From assembly GCA_016125475.1 (NCBI GenBank), contig WGLR01000025.1:1-52258 (forward strand): 52,258 bases of DNA, read 5' to 3'. The notes beneath the pieces are model-generated. The model had not been told where the DNA came from. It did not search any database and worked only from the letters and a program-made list of their open reading frames with translations. The DNA comes from Betaproteobacteria bacterium (lineage in GTDB: Bacteria > Pseudomonadota > Gammaproteobacteria > Burkholderiales > Ga0077523). Numbering within the stretch: position 1 is the first letter of the stretch; each line of letters opens with the position of its first letter. Positions 1 through 8,825 of this stretch are shown one piece after another. The position numbers and the translations under genes are program-made.

Positions 1-3000
1 CACGGCGGTGTTCGAGCTGCAGGGGGCGAGTGACGTGACGCTGTCGCACCTGTCGGTGACGGGAGCGCAGACGGGGATCTGGGCGTCGAACACGGCGAAC
101 TCGGACCGGCTGACGGTCGAGGACAGTGCGATCTACGGGAATACCGGCGCGGGCGTGTCGATGGACACGTCGAACGATGCTGTCACGTTCCGCAACGACC
201 TCGTGCACAACAACGGGAGCACCGGACTCTACCTGCGGGGTGCCGGGGACCTCGTGGACACGAGCCAGATCTACGGCAATGCGCAGTGGGGGATCGACGC
301 GATCGTCGGTCTCGGTGGCACGGGTGCGCCGATCCAGATCATGGACAACAAGGTGCACGACAATGCCTCGGGCGGGATCACTGCATCCACGAACGTCCAG
401 ATCACCGGCAACGAGGTGTACGGACACACCGGCGGAAACCGCTCCGGCATCTCGATCACGAGCACGGCCGTCGCATCCGGCAACTTCGTTCACGACAACG
501 ACATCGGCATCAGCGTGACCTACGGCGGCCTCGCGACCGGCAACGAGGTCTACGCGAACAAGACGACGGGCATCTCCGCGTACTCGGCGACGGTGCGCGG
601 CAACCGTGTTTACAGCAATCCGACCGGCATCGCCGACACGGGCTACACGCAGGTCGAGAACAACGTCGTCTACGCGAACAGGAACGTGGGCATCTCGGTG
701 TCCGGCGGGCACAACGGCCAGATGATCCGCAACAACACGCTCTACCAGCCGGTGGGCGACGGGATCCTCGTGGCCGCGAGCCTGACGGACGTCACGCTCT
801 ACAACAACATCGTCTGGGTGGATGCCGGCTACGCGATGAACGTCGGCGCGAGCCAGACGCGGTTCGTGTCGGACTACGACCTGTTCAACACGCCGGGGCC
901 GGGCGCAAGAGTCGCGCTCTGGAGTGGCACTCAGGAAACCGCGCTCGCCGACTGGCAGACCGCGGCGTCGCAGGATGCGAACAGCAAGGCGGGCGATCCG
1001 CTGTTCCTGGACATCGACGGCGCGGACAACGTGCTCGGCGAGCAGGGGGTGATCACGGGCAACGGCTTCGACGACAACTTCGGGCTGCGTGCGAACTCGC
1101 CCGCGATCGACGCGGCGAACATGTACGTCGCGCCCGCGACGGACATCCAGGGGCTCGCGCGTCGCGACGACCCGAGCACGGTGAACACGGGCACCGGCCT
1201 GCCGCTCTACGTGGCCACGCCGCAGGCGACGAGCGGCTTCGCGGTGTCCGCGAGCGACACGAAGCTCAACTACCGCACCGGGGACAGCGCGCGTCAGTAC
1301 ACGCTGCCGTTCGCGTTCACCTTCTACGGCAAGTCCTACACGTCGGTCTACATCGACACGAACGGCTTCCTGCAGTTCAACGGCGGCCCGGGCACGAGCG
1401 ACAGCAACACGCTCGACGGCCTCGTGAACAACGTGCGCATCGCGCCGCTCTGGGACAACCTGAACACGTACAGCTCGCTCGATGCGACGCGGGATCTCTA
1501 CGTGAACACCTCGGTCGCCGGGCAGTTCACGGTCCGCTGGGCGACGGTCCAGGAAGGCACGAACGATCCGGTCAACTTCTCGGTCACGCTGTTCCAGGAC
1601 GGGAGCTTCCGCTTCGACTACGGTCCGAGCGCGACGGGACTCACGCCGACGGTGGGCGTGTCCGCGGGCAACGGCCAGACCTACGTCCTGGCCACTTACG
1701 ACGGCCAGAGCGACCTGTCGTCGGCCGCGTCCCTGCTCTGGCAGGCGACGCCGGGACTCACGTACTACGACATCGGCGCCTACGAGTTCCAGGGTGATTC
1801 GAACGATCACACGCCGCCGACCGTCACGAGCGTCACGCAACTGCCCGCCGACGGCGGCACCACCGCGGCCGCCTTCACGAGCTTCCAGGTGAACTTCAGC
1901 GAGGCGCTGGACGGCATCTCGGCACGCAGCCCCGCGAACTACGAACTCGTGTCCGCGGGTGCGGACAGGACCTTCGGCACGCCGGACGACTCGTACATCA
2001 CGCTGAAGCCCGGCTACTCGTTCCCCGAGACGAACCTCACCCTGCAGCTGCCCGACGGCGTGCTGCCCGACGGGCTCTACCGGCTGAAGCTCTCGGGCAC
2101 GCTCGGCATCTTCGACACGGCGGGCAACCTGCTCGACGGCAACGGCGACGGCACGCCCGGCGGCGACTACGTGCGGACGTTCACGATCGATCGCACGGGC
2201 AACCAGCCGCCCACGGCGACCGACGCAACGGCGACGACCCAGGAGGACACGGCGAAGCTCGTCACGCTCGCGGGCACGGATCCGAACGGGGATCCGCTCA
2301 CGTTCAGCCTCGTGGGCCAGCCGCCGCACGGCACGCTCACGGCGTTCGATCCCGTCGCGCACACGGTGCTGTACACACCGGACGCGAACTTCAACGGCAC
2401 GGACAGCTTCAGGTTCCGCGTGGACGACGGCAACCTCGGCACGGACGACGGCACGATCCTCGTGAACGTGCTGCCGGTCAACGACGTGCCGCAGGCACCC
2501 GGAACCACGGCGATCACGGACGAGGATACGGCCGTAGCGATCCTGCTGCCTGCATCCGACGTCGAGACCCCGCAGCAGCAGCTCACGTACGCGGTCGGCG
2601 CGGCGCCACAGCACGGCACGCTGACACCGGGTGCGAACGGCCTCTGGACCTACACGCCCGACGCGAACTACAACGGTTCGGACTTCTTCACGTACACCGT
2701 CACCGATCGCGGCGATCCGGACGGTGCGTTGACGAATGCCGCCACGTCGGCACCGGGCACGGTGTCCATCACCGTCCGATCCGTGAACGACGCGCCCGTG
2801 ATCCAGACCATCGGCACGGTGGCCGTGAACGAGGGCTCGATGCTGAGCTACCAGATCCCGGCTTCCGACGTCGACAGTGCGAATCTCACCTACAGCCTCG
2901 TGAACAACACGGTCGTCGGCGCGAAAGTCGACGCAACCACGGGTCTGTTCACGTGGACACCGGCCGACGGCCCCCTCAAGCAGCCGTTCACCGTGCGTGT

Positions 3001-6000
3001 GAGCGACGGTTCACTCGCCACCGACCAGACCTTCGATGTCTCGGTCGCGAACGTGCCGCCCACGATCACGCTCACGGGAGTGAGTGCGATCGATCTGGGC
3101 CAGACGTACAGTCTCTCGTTCGGGGCCACGGATCCCGGAACGGACACCATCAGCGCATGGTCCGTGAACTGGGGCGACGGCGTGAAGACGAGTCTCGCAG
3201 GCACTGCGACGGGTGGCACGCACGCCTATGCGCAGGGTGGACAGTACGCGATCACGGTGCAGGCCACGGACGAGGACGGCACGTACACGTCGAACCCGCT
3301 TGCTCTCAAGGTGATCACGCCGAACCGGCCACCCGTCGTGCCCGCCGGTCAGTCGGCGACGACGAACGAGGATCAGGCGGTCGTGCTCACGCTCGCCTAC
3401 GCCGATCCCGACAACGATCCGGTCACGGTCACCATCGACCAGGCCCCGCAGCACGGCGTGCTGAGCGGCTTCGATGCGGCCACGCACCGGATCACCTACA
3501 CGCCCGCGGCGAACTACAACGGCACCGACGGCTTCACGTTCTCGGTGAACGACGGGATCTCGGGCAGCACGCCGGGGACATTCGGCCTCACGGTGTTGCC
3601 CGTGAACGATGCCCCGGTGGCCGATGGCCAGACGCTCGCGACGACGAACGACGTCGCGATCCAGGGCCAGCTCACCGGCAGCGACGTCGAGACACCGGCG
3701 AACGCACTCACGTTCCAGCTCGCGACCGCCGCGCAGCACGGTGTCGCGGTCGTCAACGCCGACGGCACGTTCACGTACACGCCGACGCTCGGCTACGTGG
3801 GGCAGGACGTGTTCGATTTCTCGGTCACGGATACGGGCGATCCGGCAGGGAGCGGCACGGGCGCCGGTGCCCCGGCGACGTCGGCCGCGGCGGCCGTCAC
3901 GATCACGGTCACACAACCCAATCGTGCGCCGGTCGCGGTGGCGGATCAGTACGCGACACACCCCGGCGACACACTCGTGGTGGACGCCGCGCAGGGGGTC
4001 CTCTCGAACGACTCCGACCCGGACGGCAACCCGATCACGGTCGTCGCGAACTCGGCGGGCGACGCGGGCGGCACGCTCGCGCTGCTCTCGGACGGGAGCT
4101 TCACCTACACCTCGCGCAAGGACTTCGCGGGCACCGAGACGTTCACCTACACCGTCGAGGACAGCCTCGGCGCGGGCACGCAGACCCAGGTGCGCTTCGA
4201 CGTCGTGAACCGCACGCCGCAGCTCGCCCCCGTGAACGATCTCTCGGTGAAGGCCGGCGCACCTGTCACGGTCGCGCTCGCGGGCAGCGATCCGGACGCG
4301 GCGCAGACGCTGACCTACCGGCTCGACACGTCGCCGGCCGGCGCGGTCATCGATGCGGCGACGGGCGTGATCCAGTTCGTCCCCGCCACGCCGGCGACCT
4401 ACGACTTCACCGCGACGGTGCAGGACGACGCGGGCGCGTCCGCCTCGCAGAGCTTCAGGGTGATCGCGACACCTTCGACGCTGCAGGTCGTGTCGGTCAC
4501 GCCGACGACCTCCGGCGTGGCAGTGCGCTTCAACCAGCCCCTGGACGCGTCGGTGCTGAATCTGTACGCCGGGTCGCCGACGGCGATGGGCGGGGCGGAC
4601 CTCGTGCTCACGGGCCCGAACGGCAAGGCGGTGAGCGGCAGCCTGATCGTGGATGCCGACCGGGCCGGGTTCACGTTCCTGAAGACCGGCGGCGCGCTCG
4701 ACGCAGGCAGCTACACGCTCGCGCTCGCCTCGCGGGCCGACGGGATCGTGACGCCGGCCGGCGGCCTGCTGGACGGCAACGGCGACGGGACGGCGGGCGA
4801 CGGTTTCGTGACCTCGTTCACTGTGTCGCCGTCGACTGGGGCACTCGTGTCGGTGGGCGAGATCGCGCGGGGGCCGGGGCAGAGCCTGGCGATTCCGGCA
4901 GTCGGCTACGCTTTCCCGGTCACGCTGGACAACGCGGCGGGCGCGACGAGCGTGTCGTTCAGCCTGCACTACGACCCGGCACTGCTGACGGTCTCGGGAT
5001 TCTCGGGCGGCACGCTGCCCGCCGGGGCACAGGTCAGCGTGGACACGTCGGTGGCCGGGGTGCTGCAGGTGAGCATCACGAGCCAGACGGCGTTCGGCGC
5101 AGGCCGTGTCGTGCTCGGTGACCTGGCGGCCACGGTACCGGCGGGTGCCACGTACGGCGCGAAGGACCTGCTGCACCTGACGGACGTGCAGCTGGACGGC
5201 GGTGCGAGCGCGGCACGCGGCGACGACGGGCTGCACGTCGTCGCATTCCTCGGAGACGCGAGCGGCGACGGTACCTACACGACGCTCGACTTCCAGGACG
5301 TGAACCGGATCCTGCTGAAGCAGGATACGGGCTTCGGCGCCTGGCCGCTCGTCGATCCCGCGATCGTGGCCGACGTCGACCGCAACGGCGTGCTGCAGTC
5401 GGTGGACGCGCTGCGGCTCGCGTACCAGATCGGGGGCGCGACACAGGCGAATATCCCGGCCATCCCGTCGGGGCTGCCGCCGCTCGTCTTCGCGGGCGCG
5501 GACCCGAGCGTGACGCTCGGGTCGGTAACGGCCGTGGCCGGGACGGCGGCCGTGGTGCCGCTCTCGATCGACACGGCCGCAGGGCTGCAGTCGGTCCAGG
5601 CGACGGTGCGCTACGACATGAACGCCCTCGCGCTGACCGGGGTGGCGCGCACGGCCCTGAGTGCCGGATTCGCTTACACCGTGGTGCATTCGGTTCCCGG
5701 CGAGGTCACGATCGACGCGACGAGTCAGACTCCGCTCGATTCCGGCACGGGCGAACTGTTCGGTCTCGTGTTCGACGTGAAGCCTGCGGCCGCGGGCGTG
5801 CAGGCCATCGATCTCGTGAACGTGAGGCTGAACGACACGTGGCTCACCGTGAATCCGGCGCCCGTTGCCGGAGCAGATTCGACCGACGGTGCGATCACGG
5901 TGACGCCGGTGGCACCTCCGCCTGCGGGTCCTTCGTTCGAACTGCAGCAGACGGCCCTGCTGGGCACGCTGCGTGCATTGGATCAGATCGGGGGCGTGGC

Positions 6001-6205
6001 GCCGGCCGCGGCAGGTCCCGCCACGCCGGTTGTCGCGGGTGTGGCGACCCGACCCCTCGTCGACCTGCAGAGCCCGGTGCGCGGCTTTGCGCTGGATGAC
6101 ACGACGAATGGCCAGTGGCTCGACCACTGGCTGAAACGGCCGGGCAAGACCGGCCCCGTAAATGGCTGGACCGTTCTGGCGCCCAGGTCCGGGCCGCGGA
6201 ACTGA
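1..6205 (+). CDS. Giant surface/secreted protein, 5'-partial: beta-helix, cadherin-like, PKD, cohesin-dockerin-cohesin
   Basis: The reading frame is open from the first bases, so the true start lies upstream; about 2067 residues are visible. Residues 1-400 are asparagine- and glycine-rich right-handed beta-helix repeats. Residues 400-600 resemble a nidogen-like domain (YIDTNGFLQF). An Ig-like segment follows, then several tandem cadherin-like repeats of the pattern EDT...DPNGD...GTL...YTPDANFNGTDSF, with a PKD-like domain (WGDG) near residue 1060. The C-terminal third holds a cohesin-like domain (about 1615-1740), a dockerin with two calcium loops (DASGDGTYTTLD near 1750 and DVDRNGVLQSVD near 1787) and a second cohesin-like domain (about 1830-1965). 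No RTX nonapeptides or PEP-CTERM tail are visible. I infer an extracellular adhesin or matrix protein and the likely substrate of the downstream export-type genes; domain calls are by eye. Confidence 0.85.
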   Translation, partial: TAVFELQGASDVTLSHLSVTGAQTGIWASNTANSDRLTVEDSAIYGNTGAGVSMDTSNDAVTFRNDLVHNNGSTGLYLRGAGDLVDTSQIYGNAQWGIDAIVGLGGTGAPIQIMDNKVHDNASGGITASTNVQITGNEVYGHTGGNRSGISITSTAVASGNFVHDNDIGISVTYGGLATGNEVYANKTTGISAYSATVRGNRVYSNPTGIADTGYTQVENNVVYANRNVGISVSGGHNGQMIRNNTLYQPVGDGILVAASLTDVTLYNNIVWVDAGYAMNVGASQTRFVSDYDLFNTPGPGARVALWSGTQETALADWQTAASQDANSKAGDPLFLDIDGADNVLGEQGVITGNGFDDNFGLRANSPAIDAANMYVAPATDIQGLARRDDPSTVNTGTGLPLYVATPQATSGFAVSASDTKLNYRTGDSARQYTLPFAFTFYGKSYTSVYIDTNGFLQFNGGPGTSDSNTLDGLVNNVRIAPLWDNLNTYSSLDATRDLYVNTSVAGQFTVRWATVQEGTNDPVNFSVTLFQDGSFRFDYGPSATGLTPTVGVSAGNGQTYVLATYDGQSDLSSAASLLWQATPGLTYYDIGAYEFQGDSNDHTPPTVTSVTQLPADGGTTAAAFTSFQVNFSEALDGISARSPANYELVSAGADRTFGTPDDSYITLKPGYSFPETNLTLQLPDGVLPDGLYRLKLSGTLGIFDTAGNLLDGNGDGTPGGDYVRTFTIDRTGNQPPTATDATATTQEDTAKLVTLAGTDPNGDPLTFSLVGQPPHGTLTAFDPVAHTVLYTPDANFNGTDSFRFRVDDGNLGTDDGTILVNVLPVNDVPQAPGTTAITDEDTAVAILLPASDVETPQQQLTYAVGAAPQHGTLTPGANGLWTYTPDANYNGSDFFTYTVTDRGDPDGALTNAATSAPGTVSITVRSVNDAPVIQTIGTVAVNEGSMLSYQIPASDVDSANLTYSLVNNTVVGAKVDATTGLFTWTPADGPLKQPFTVRVSDGSLATDQTFDVSVANVPPTITLTGVSAIDLGQTYSLSFGATDPGTDTISAWSVNWGDGVKTSLAGTATGGTHAYAQGGQYAITVQATDEDGTYTSNPLALKVITPNRPPVVPAGQSATTNEDQAVVLTLAYADPDNDPVTVTIDQAPQHGVLSGFDAATHRITYTPAANYNGTDGFTFSVNDGISGSTPGTFGLTVLPVNDAPVADGQTLATTNDVAIQGQLTGSDVETPANALTFQLATAAQHGVAVVNADGTFTYTPTLGYVGQDVFDFSVTDTGDPAGSGTGAGAPATSAAAAVTITVTQPNRAPVAVADQYATHPGDTLVVDAAQGVLSNDSDPDGNPITVVANSAGDAGGTLALLSDGSFTYTSRKDFAGTETFTYTVEDSLGAGTQTQVRFDVVNRTPQLAPVNDLSVKAGAPVTVALAGSDPDAAQTLTYRLDTSPAGAVIDAATGVIQFVPATPATYDFTATVQDDAGASASQSFRVIATPSTLQVVSVTPTTSGVAVRFNQPLDASVLNLYAGSPTAMGGADLVLTGPNGKAVSGSLIVDADRAGFTFLKTGGALDAGSYTLALASRADGIVTPAGGLLDGNGDGTAGDGFVTSFTVSPSTGALVSVGEIARGPGQSLAIPAVGYAFPVTLDNAAGATSVSFSLHYDPALLTVSGFSGGTLPAGAQVSVDTSVAGVLQVSITSQTAFGAGRVVLGDLAATVPAGATYGAKDLLHLTDVQLDGGASAARGDDGLHVVAFLGDASGDGTYTTLDFQDVNRILLKQDTGFGAWPLVDPAIVADVDRNGVLQSVDALRLAYQIGGATQANIPAIPSGLPPLVFAGADPSVTLGSVTAVAGTAAVVPLSIDTAAGLQSVQATVRYDMNALALTGVARTALSAGFAYTVVHSVPGEVTIDATSQTPLDSGTGELFGLVFDVKPAAAGVQAIDLVNVRLNDTWLTVNPAPVAGADSTDGAITVTPVAPPPAGPSFELQQTALLGTLRALDQIGGVAPAAAGPATPVVAGVATRPLVDLQSPVRGFALDDTTNGQWLDHWLKRPGKTGPVNGWTVLAPRSGPRN

Positions 6206-6273
6206 AGACAGGGTCACTCCACGGGAGTGGCACAGCAGGAAACGTTGATCGCAAGTATCGGGAGAGACCTGAA

Positions 6274-6921
6274 ATGAAGACCGAATCGCTGTTCCCCGCA
6301 ACCCGTGCCGTCGTGCTCGCGACCTTCGCGCTGATGTGGGCCGCGCCGCAGGCGCAGGCCGTCGCGGTCGTCACGCCGTCGATTTCCGGCGCCGACGTGA
6401 CCGCCACGCCCGGATCCTCGTTCGAGGTGAACGTCGACGTCGATTTCGGCGCGAACACGTCGGTGTCGTCGTTCACGTACGACCTCACGTGGGACAGTCC
6501 CCAGCTCGTGCTGACCGGGGTCTCGCACCTCACGTATCAGGGGGTATCGGTCGACCCGAACATCGCCGCTGCGGGCTTCGCCGCCGCAGGGACGTTCTCC
6601 CAGACCCAGGATCCGCTCGGGGCGCACACGACCTGGTTCAACATCGATTCCAGCTTCCAGCCCACGCCGGCGCTCAACTTCTCCGGGCCGATGACCATCA
6701 CCTACACCTTCCAGCTCGGCGCGGGCGTGGCACCGGGTGCGACATTCCACGTGATGCCGACGGTGACCGACTACTCCGACGCGGACCTCAACACGTTCGG
6801 CCCGATCGGCACGACGATCACGGTCGCCGCGGTTCCCGAACCGGCCACCTGGGCCCTGAGCCTCGCCGGGCTGGTGCTCGTCGCGGGGATCGCCCGTCGC
6901 GGAGCGGCGCGCCGCGCATGA
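6274..6921 (+). CDS. PEP-CTERM sorting-domain protein with cohesin-like domain
   Basis: 215 aa. An N-terminal signal peptide (about residues 1-29, ending AQA) is followed by a single beta-rich domain resembling cohesin modules (VDVDFGANTSVSSFTYDLTWD). The tail is a textbook PEP-CTERM signal: VPEP, a hydrophobic stretch, then an arginine cluster. Such proteins are exported by Sec and processed by an exosortase, which is not in this window. The ATG at 6274 is chosen because GGGAGAG lies just upstream and the signal peptide follows directly. It sits 68 bp after the giant gene, and its stop overlaps the start of the next gene (ATGA). A cohesin-like domain next to a protein with a dockerin suggests the two may bind each other, with this one as the cell-surface receptor; that is inference. 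Confidence 0.85.
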   Translation: MKTESLFPATRAVVLATFALMWAAPQAQAVAVVTPSISGADVTATPGSSFEVNVDVDFGANTSVSSFTYDLTWDSPQLVLTGVSHLTYQGVSVDPNIAAAGFAAAGTFSQTQDPLGAHTTWFNIDSSFQPTPALNFSGPMTITYTFQLGAGVAPGATFHVMPTVTDYSDADLNTFGPIGTTITVAAVPEPATWALSLAGLVLVAGIARRGAARRA

Positions 6922-8825
6922 CGTCTTCCCTCGGAAGCGGCCCCGCTGCCGTCGTCGGTGCGGTCGCTTCCGAGCCGCGTGTCGGCGCCGCGTTCGCGAC
7001 GTCCGGCGGCGCGGCGAGCCAGGCGGATTTCTGGTCGCTGCTCGTCAGCGCGCGCACGTCCGACCAGCTCTGCGAGGCCTGGCTCGGCATTCTCTGCCAG
7101 TGGACACCCGGCACCCAGGCCGGGCTGCTGCTGTTGCAGGATGCCGGCGACCGCTACGCCCCGGCGGCAGTCTGGCCGGATCCGGACCGCGACATGTCCT
7201 TTCTCGCCGACATCGCGCAGCAGGCCCTCGTCGAGCGCCGCGGGGTCGTGCGCGAGGAGTCCAGCGGGCTCGCGCAGTGCGCCTACCCGCTGCTCGGTGC
7301 CGACTTCGCGTACGGCGTGGTGGTGATGCATCTCGCTGCGCGCGGCGAAAACGGGCTCCGCGACGCGTTGCGCCTCCTGCACTGGGGAGCGGGCTGGCTC
7401 GTGGGCCTCTTCGACAAGCGCGAGCTTCAGGAAAGCAGTCTCCGGCTGCAACGCTCCGCGCTGCTGCAGGAACTCCTGGTCGGGGCGCTCGAGACGCGGG
7501 CGGACGACGAGACCGCCCGCTGGATCGTGAACCGACTCGCCGAGGCGCTGCCCTGCCGGCTCGCGATGATGGGGCGTGCGGGCACGCCTGACGGACGCGG
7601 ACTGAAGATCTCGAGCGTGTCGGGCAGCGCAGGCTTCGAGCCGCGCGCCAACCTGCTTGCGGTCGCTCGGGAGGCCATGATCGAGGCCGTCGCGGCGGGG
7701 CGGCTCCAGGCATGTCCGCCTCTGGCCGACGACGACTCGGGAGGGGTGATCGAGCCGGGCGCGCTCGCGGACTACGCCGGCGAGGCGGGCGCCGGCGGCG
7801 CGATCGCCGTGCCGCTCGTGCACGACGGCCGCACACTCGGTGCACTGCTGCTGGATTTCGAACGCCCGCCAGACGCGGAGACGCATGCGTTCGTGGAAAC
7901 GCTCGCGCTCGCGCTCGCGCCGGGCGTGGACCTGCGGCGTCTCGCGGGGCGCGGTCTCGTCGAGCACGCGGGAACGCGCGCGCACGCGGCGATGCGCCTC
8001 CTGGCCGGCCCGCGTCACCCCGGCGTCAAGCTCGCCACCGTGACCGCCGCGGTCCTGCTCGTGATCGCGGCCTTCGTGCAGGTCGACTTCCGCGTACGCT
8101 CCCCCGCGACGATAGAGGGTCGCATCCAGCGCGCGGCGACTGCGCCGTTCGACGGGTTCGTGGCGCAGGCCAGTGCGCGGGCCGGCGACGTCGTCCACAA
8201 GGGCGACGTGCTCGCGCGGCTGGACGACCGGGATCTCGATCTCCAGGAAGCCCGCAGTGCCGCCGACGCGGAACTCGCGGATCGCAAGCTCCGGGAGGCG
8301 CTCGCGAAGGGCGACGCGGTCCAGGTGCGTCTCGCCCAGGCCGAGGCGGAGCAGGCGCGCGCCGAACTCGCGCTCGTGCGGGGCAAGCTCGCGCGCGTCA
8401 CGATCACCGCACCGTTCGACGGACGGATCGTGAAGGGTGATCTCTCGCAGCAGCTCGGCGCACCCGTCGACGAAGGGCGCATCCTGTTCGAGGTCGCGCC
8501 TCTGGACGCCTGGCGTGTCGTGCTCAAGGTGGACGAGCGCGACATCGCCCATCTGCGGGTCGGCGAGCCGGGCGAACTCGTGCTCGCGGGCCTGCCCGGC
8601 ATGCGCTTCGACGTGCTCGTGAGCCGCATCTCGCCCGTCGCGGTCGCGGAGGACGGGAGGAATGCGTTTCGCGTGGAGGCGAAGGTGATCGGCGGCAGCG
8701 ACCGCATACAGCCCGGCATGGAGGGCGTCGGCAAGATCGTCGCCGGAGAGCGCAGCCTGCTGTGGGTCGTCTTCCACCGCCTGGTCGACTGGGCTCGCTA
8801 CGGGGCATGGACGCTCGGGCTGTAG
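6918..8825 (+). CDS. HlyD-family periplasmic adaptor with N-terminal GAF-like domains
   Basis: 635 aa. Residues about 35-165 and 185-340 look like two cytoplasmic GAF-type sensory domains (for example AIAVPLVHDGRTLGALLLDF). One transmembrane helix lies at about 368-391. A membrane-fusion region follows: a barrel-sandwich/lipoyl half-motif (APFDGFVAQASARAGDVVHKGD), a short coiled coil, the second half (ITAPFDGRIVKG) and a beta-barrel. HlyD adaptors bridge an inner-membrane pump to the outer membrane; fusion to GAF domains would place a ligand sensor on the cytoplasmic face. The ATG at 6918 overlaps the preceding stop by 4 bp, and the 3' end overlaps the next gene by 19 bp, so translational coupling is likely. 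The canonical ABC or RND partner is absent; the partner is probably the M50 fusion or SecA-like protein next door. Confidence 0.85.
   Translation: MTSSLGSGPAAVVGAVASEPRVGAAFATSGGAASQADFWSLLVSARTSDQLCEAWLGILCQWTPGTQAGLLLLQDAGDRYAPAAVWPDPDRDMSFLADIAQQALVERRGVVREESSGLAQCAYPLLGADFAYGVVVMHLAARGENGLRDALRLLHWGAGWLVGLFDKRELQESSLRLQRSALLQELLVGALETRADDETARWIVNRLAEALPCRLAMMGRAGTPDGRGLKISSVSGSAGFEPRANLLAVAREAMIEAVAAGRLQACPPLADDDSGGVIEPGALADYAGEAGAGGAIAVPLVHDGRTLGALLLDFERPPDAETHAFVETLALALAPGVDLRRLAGRGLVEHAGTRAHAAMRLLAGPRHPGVKLATVTAAVLLVIAAFVQVDFRVRSPATIEGRIQRAATAPFDGFVAQASARAGDVVHKGDVLARLDDRDLDLQEARSAADAELADRKLREALAKGDAVQVRLAQAEAEQARAELALVRGKLARVTITAPFDGRIVKGDLSQQLGAPVDEGRILFEVAPLDAWRVVLKVDERDIAHLRVGEPGELVLAGLPGMRFDVLVSRISPVAVAEDGRNAFRVEAKVIGGSDRIQPGMEGVGKIVAGERSLLWVVFHRLVDWARYGAWTLGL

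Noticed and set aside
3011-6301. Long minus-strand open frame of over 1000 codons opposite the giant gene
   Set aside because: Arginine- and histidine-rich, no domains, and antisense to clear repeats; it is a shadow of GC-rich coding on the plus strand.
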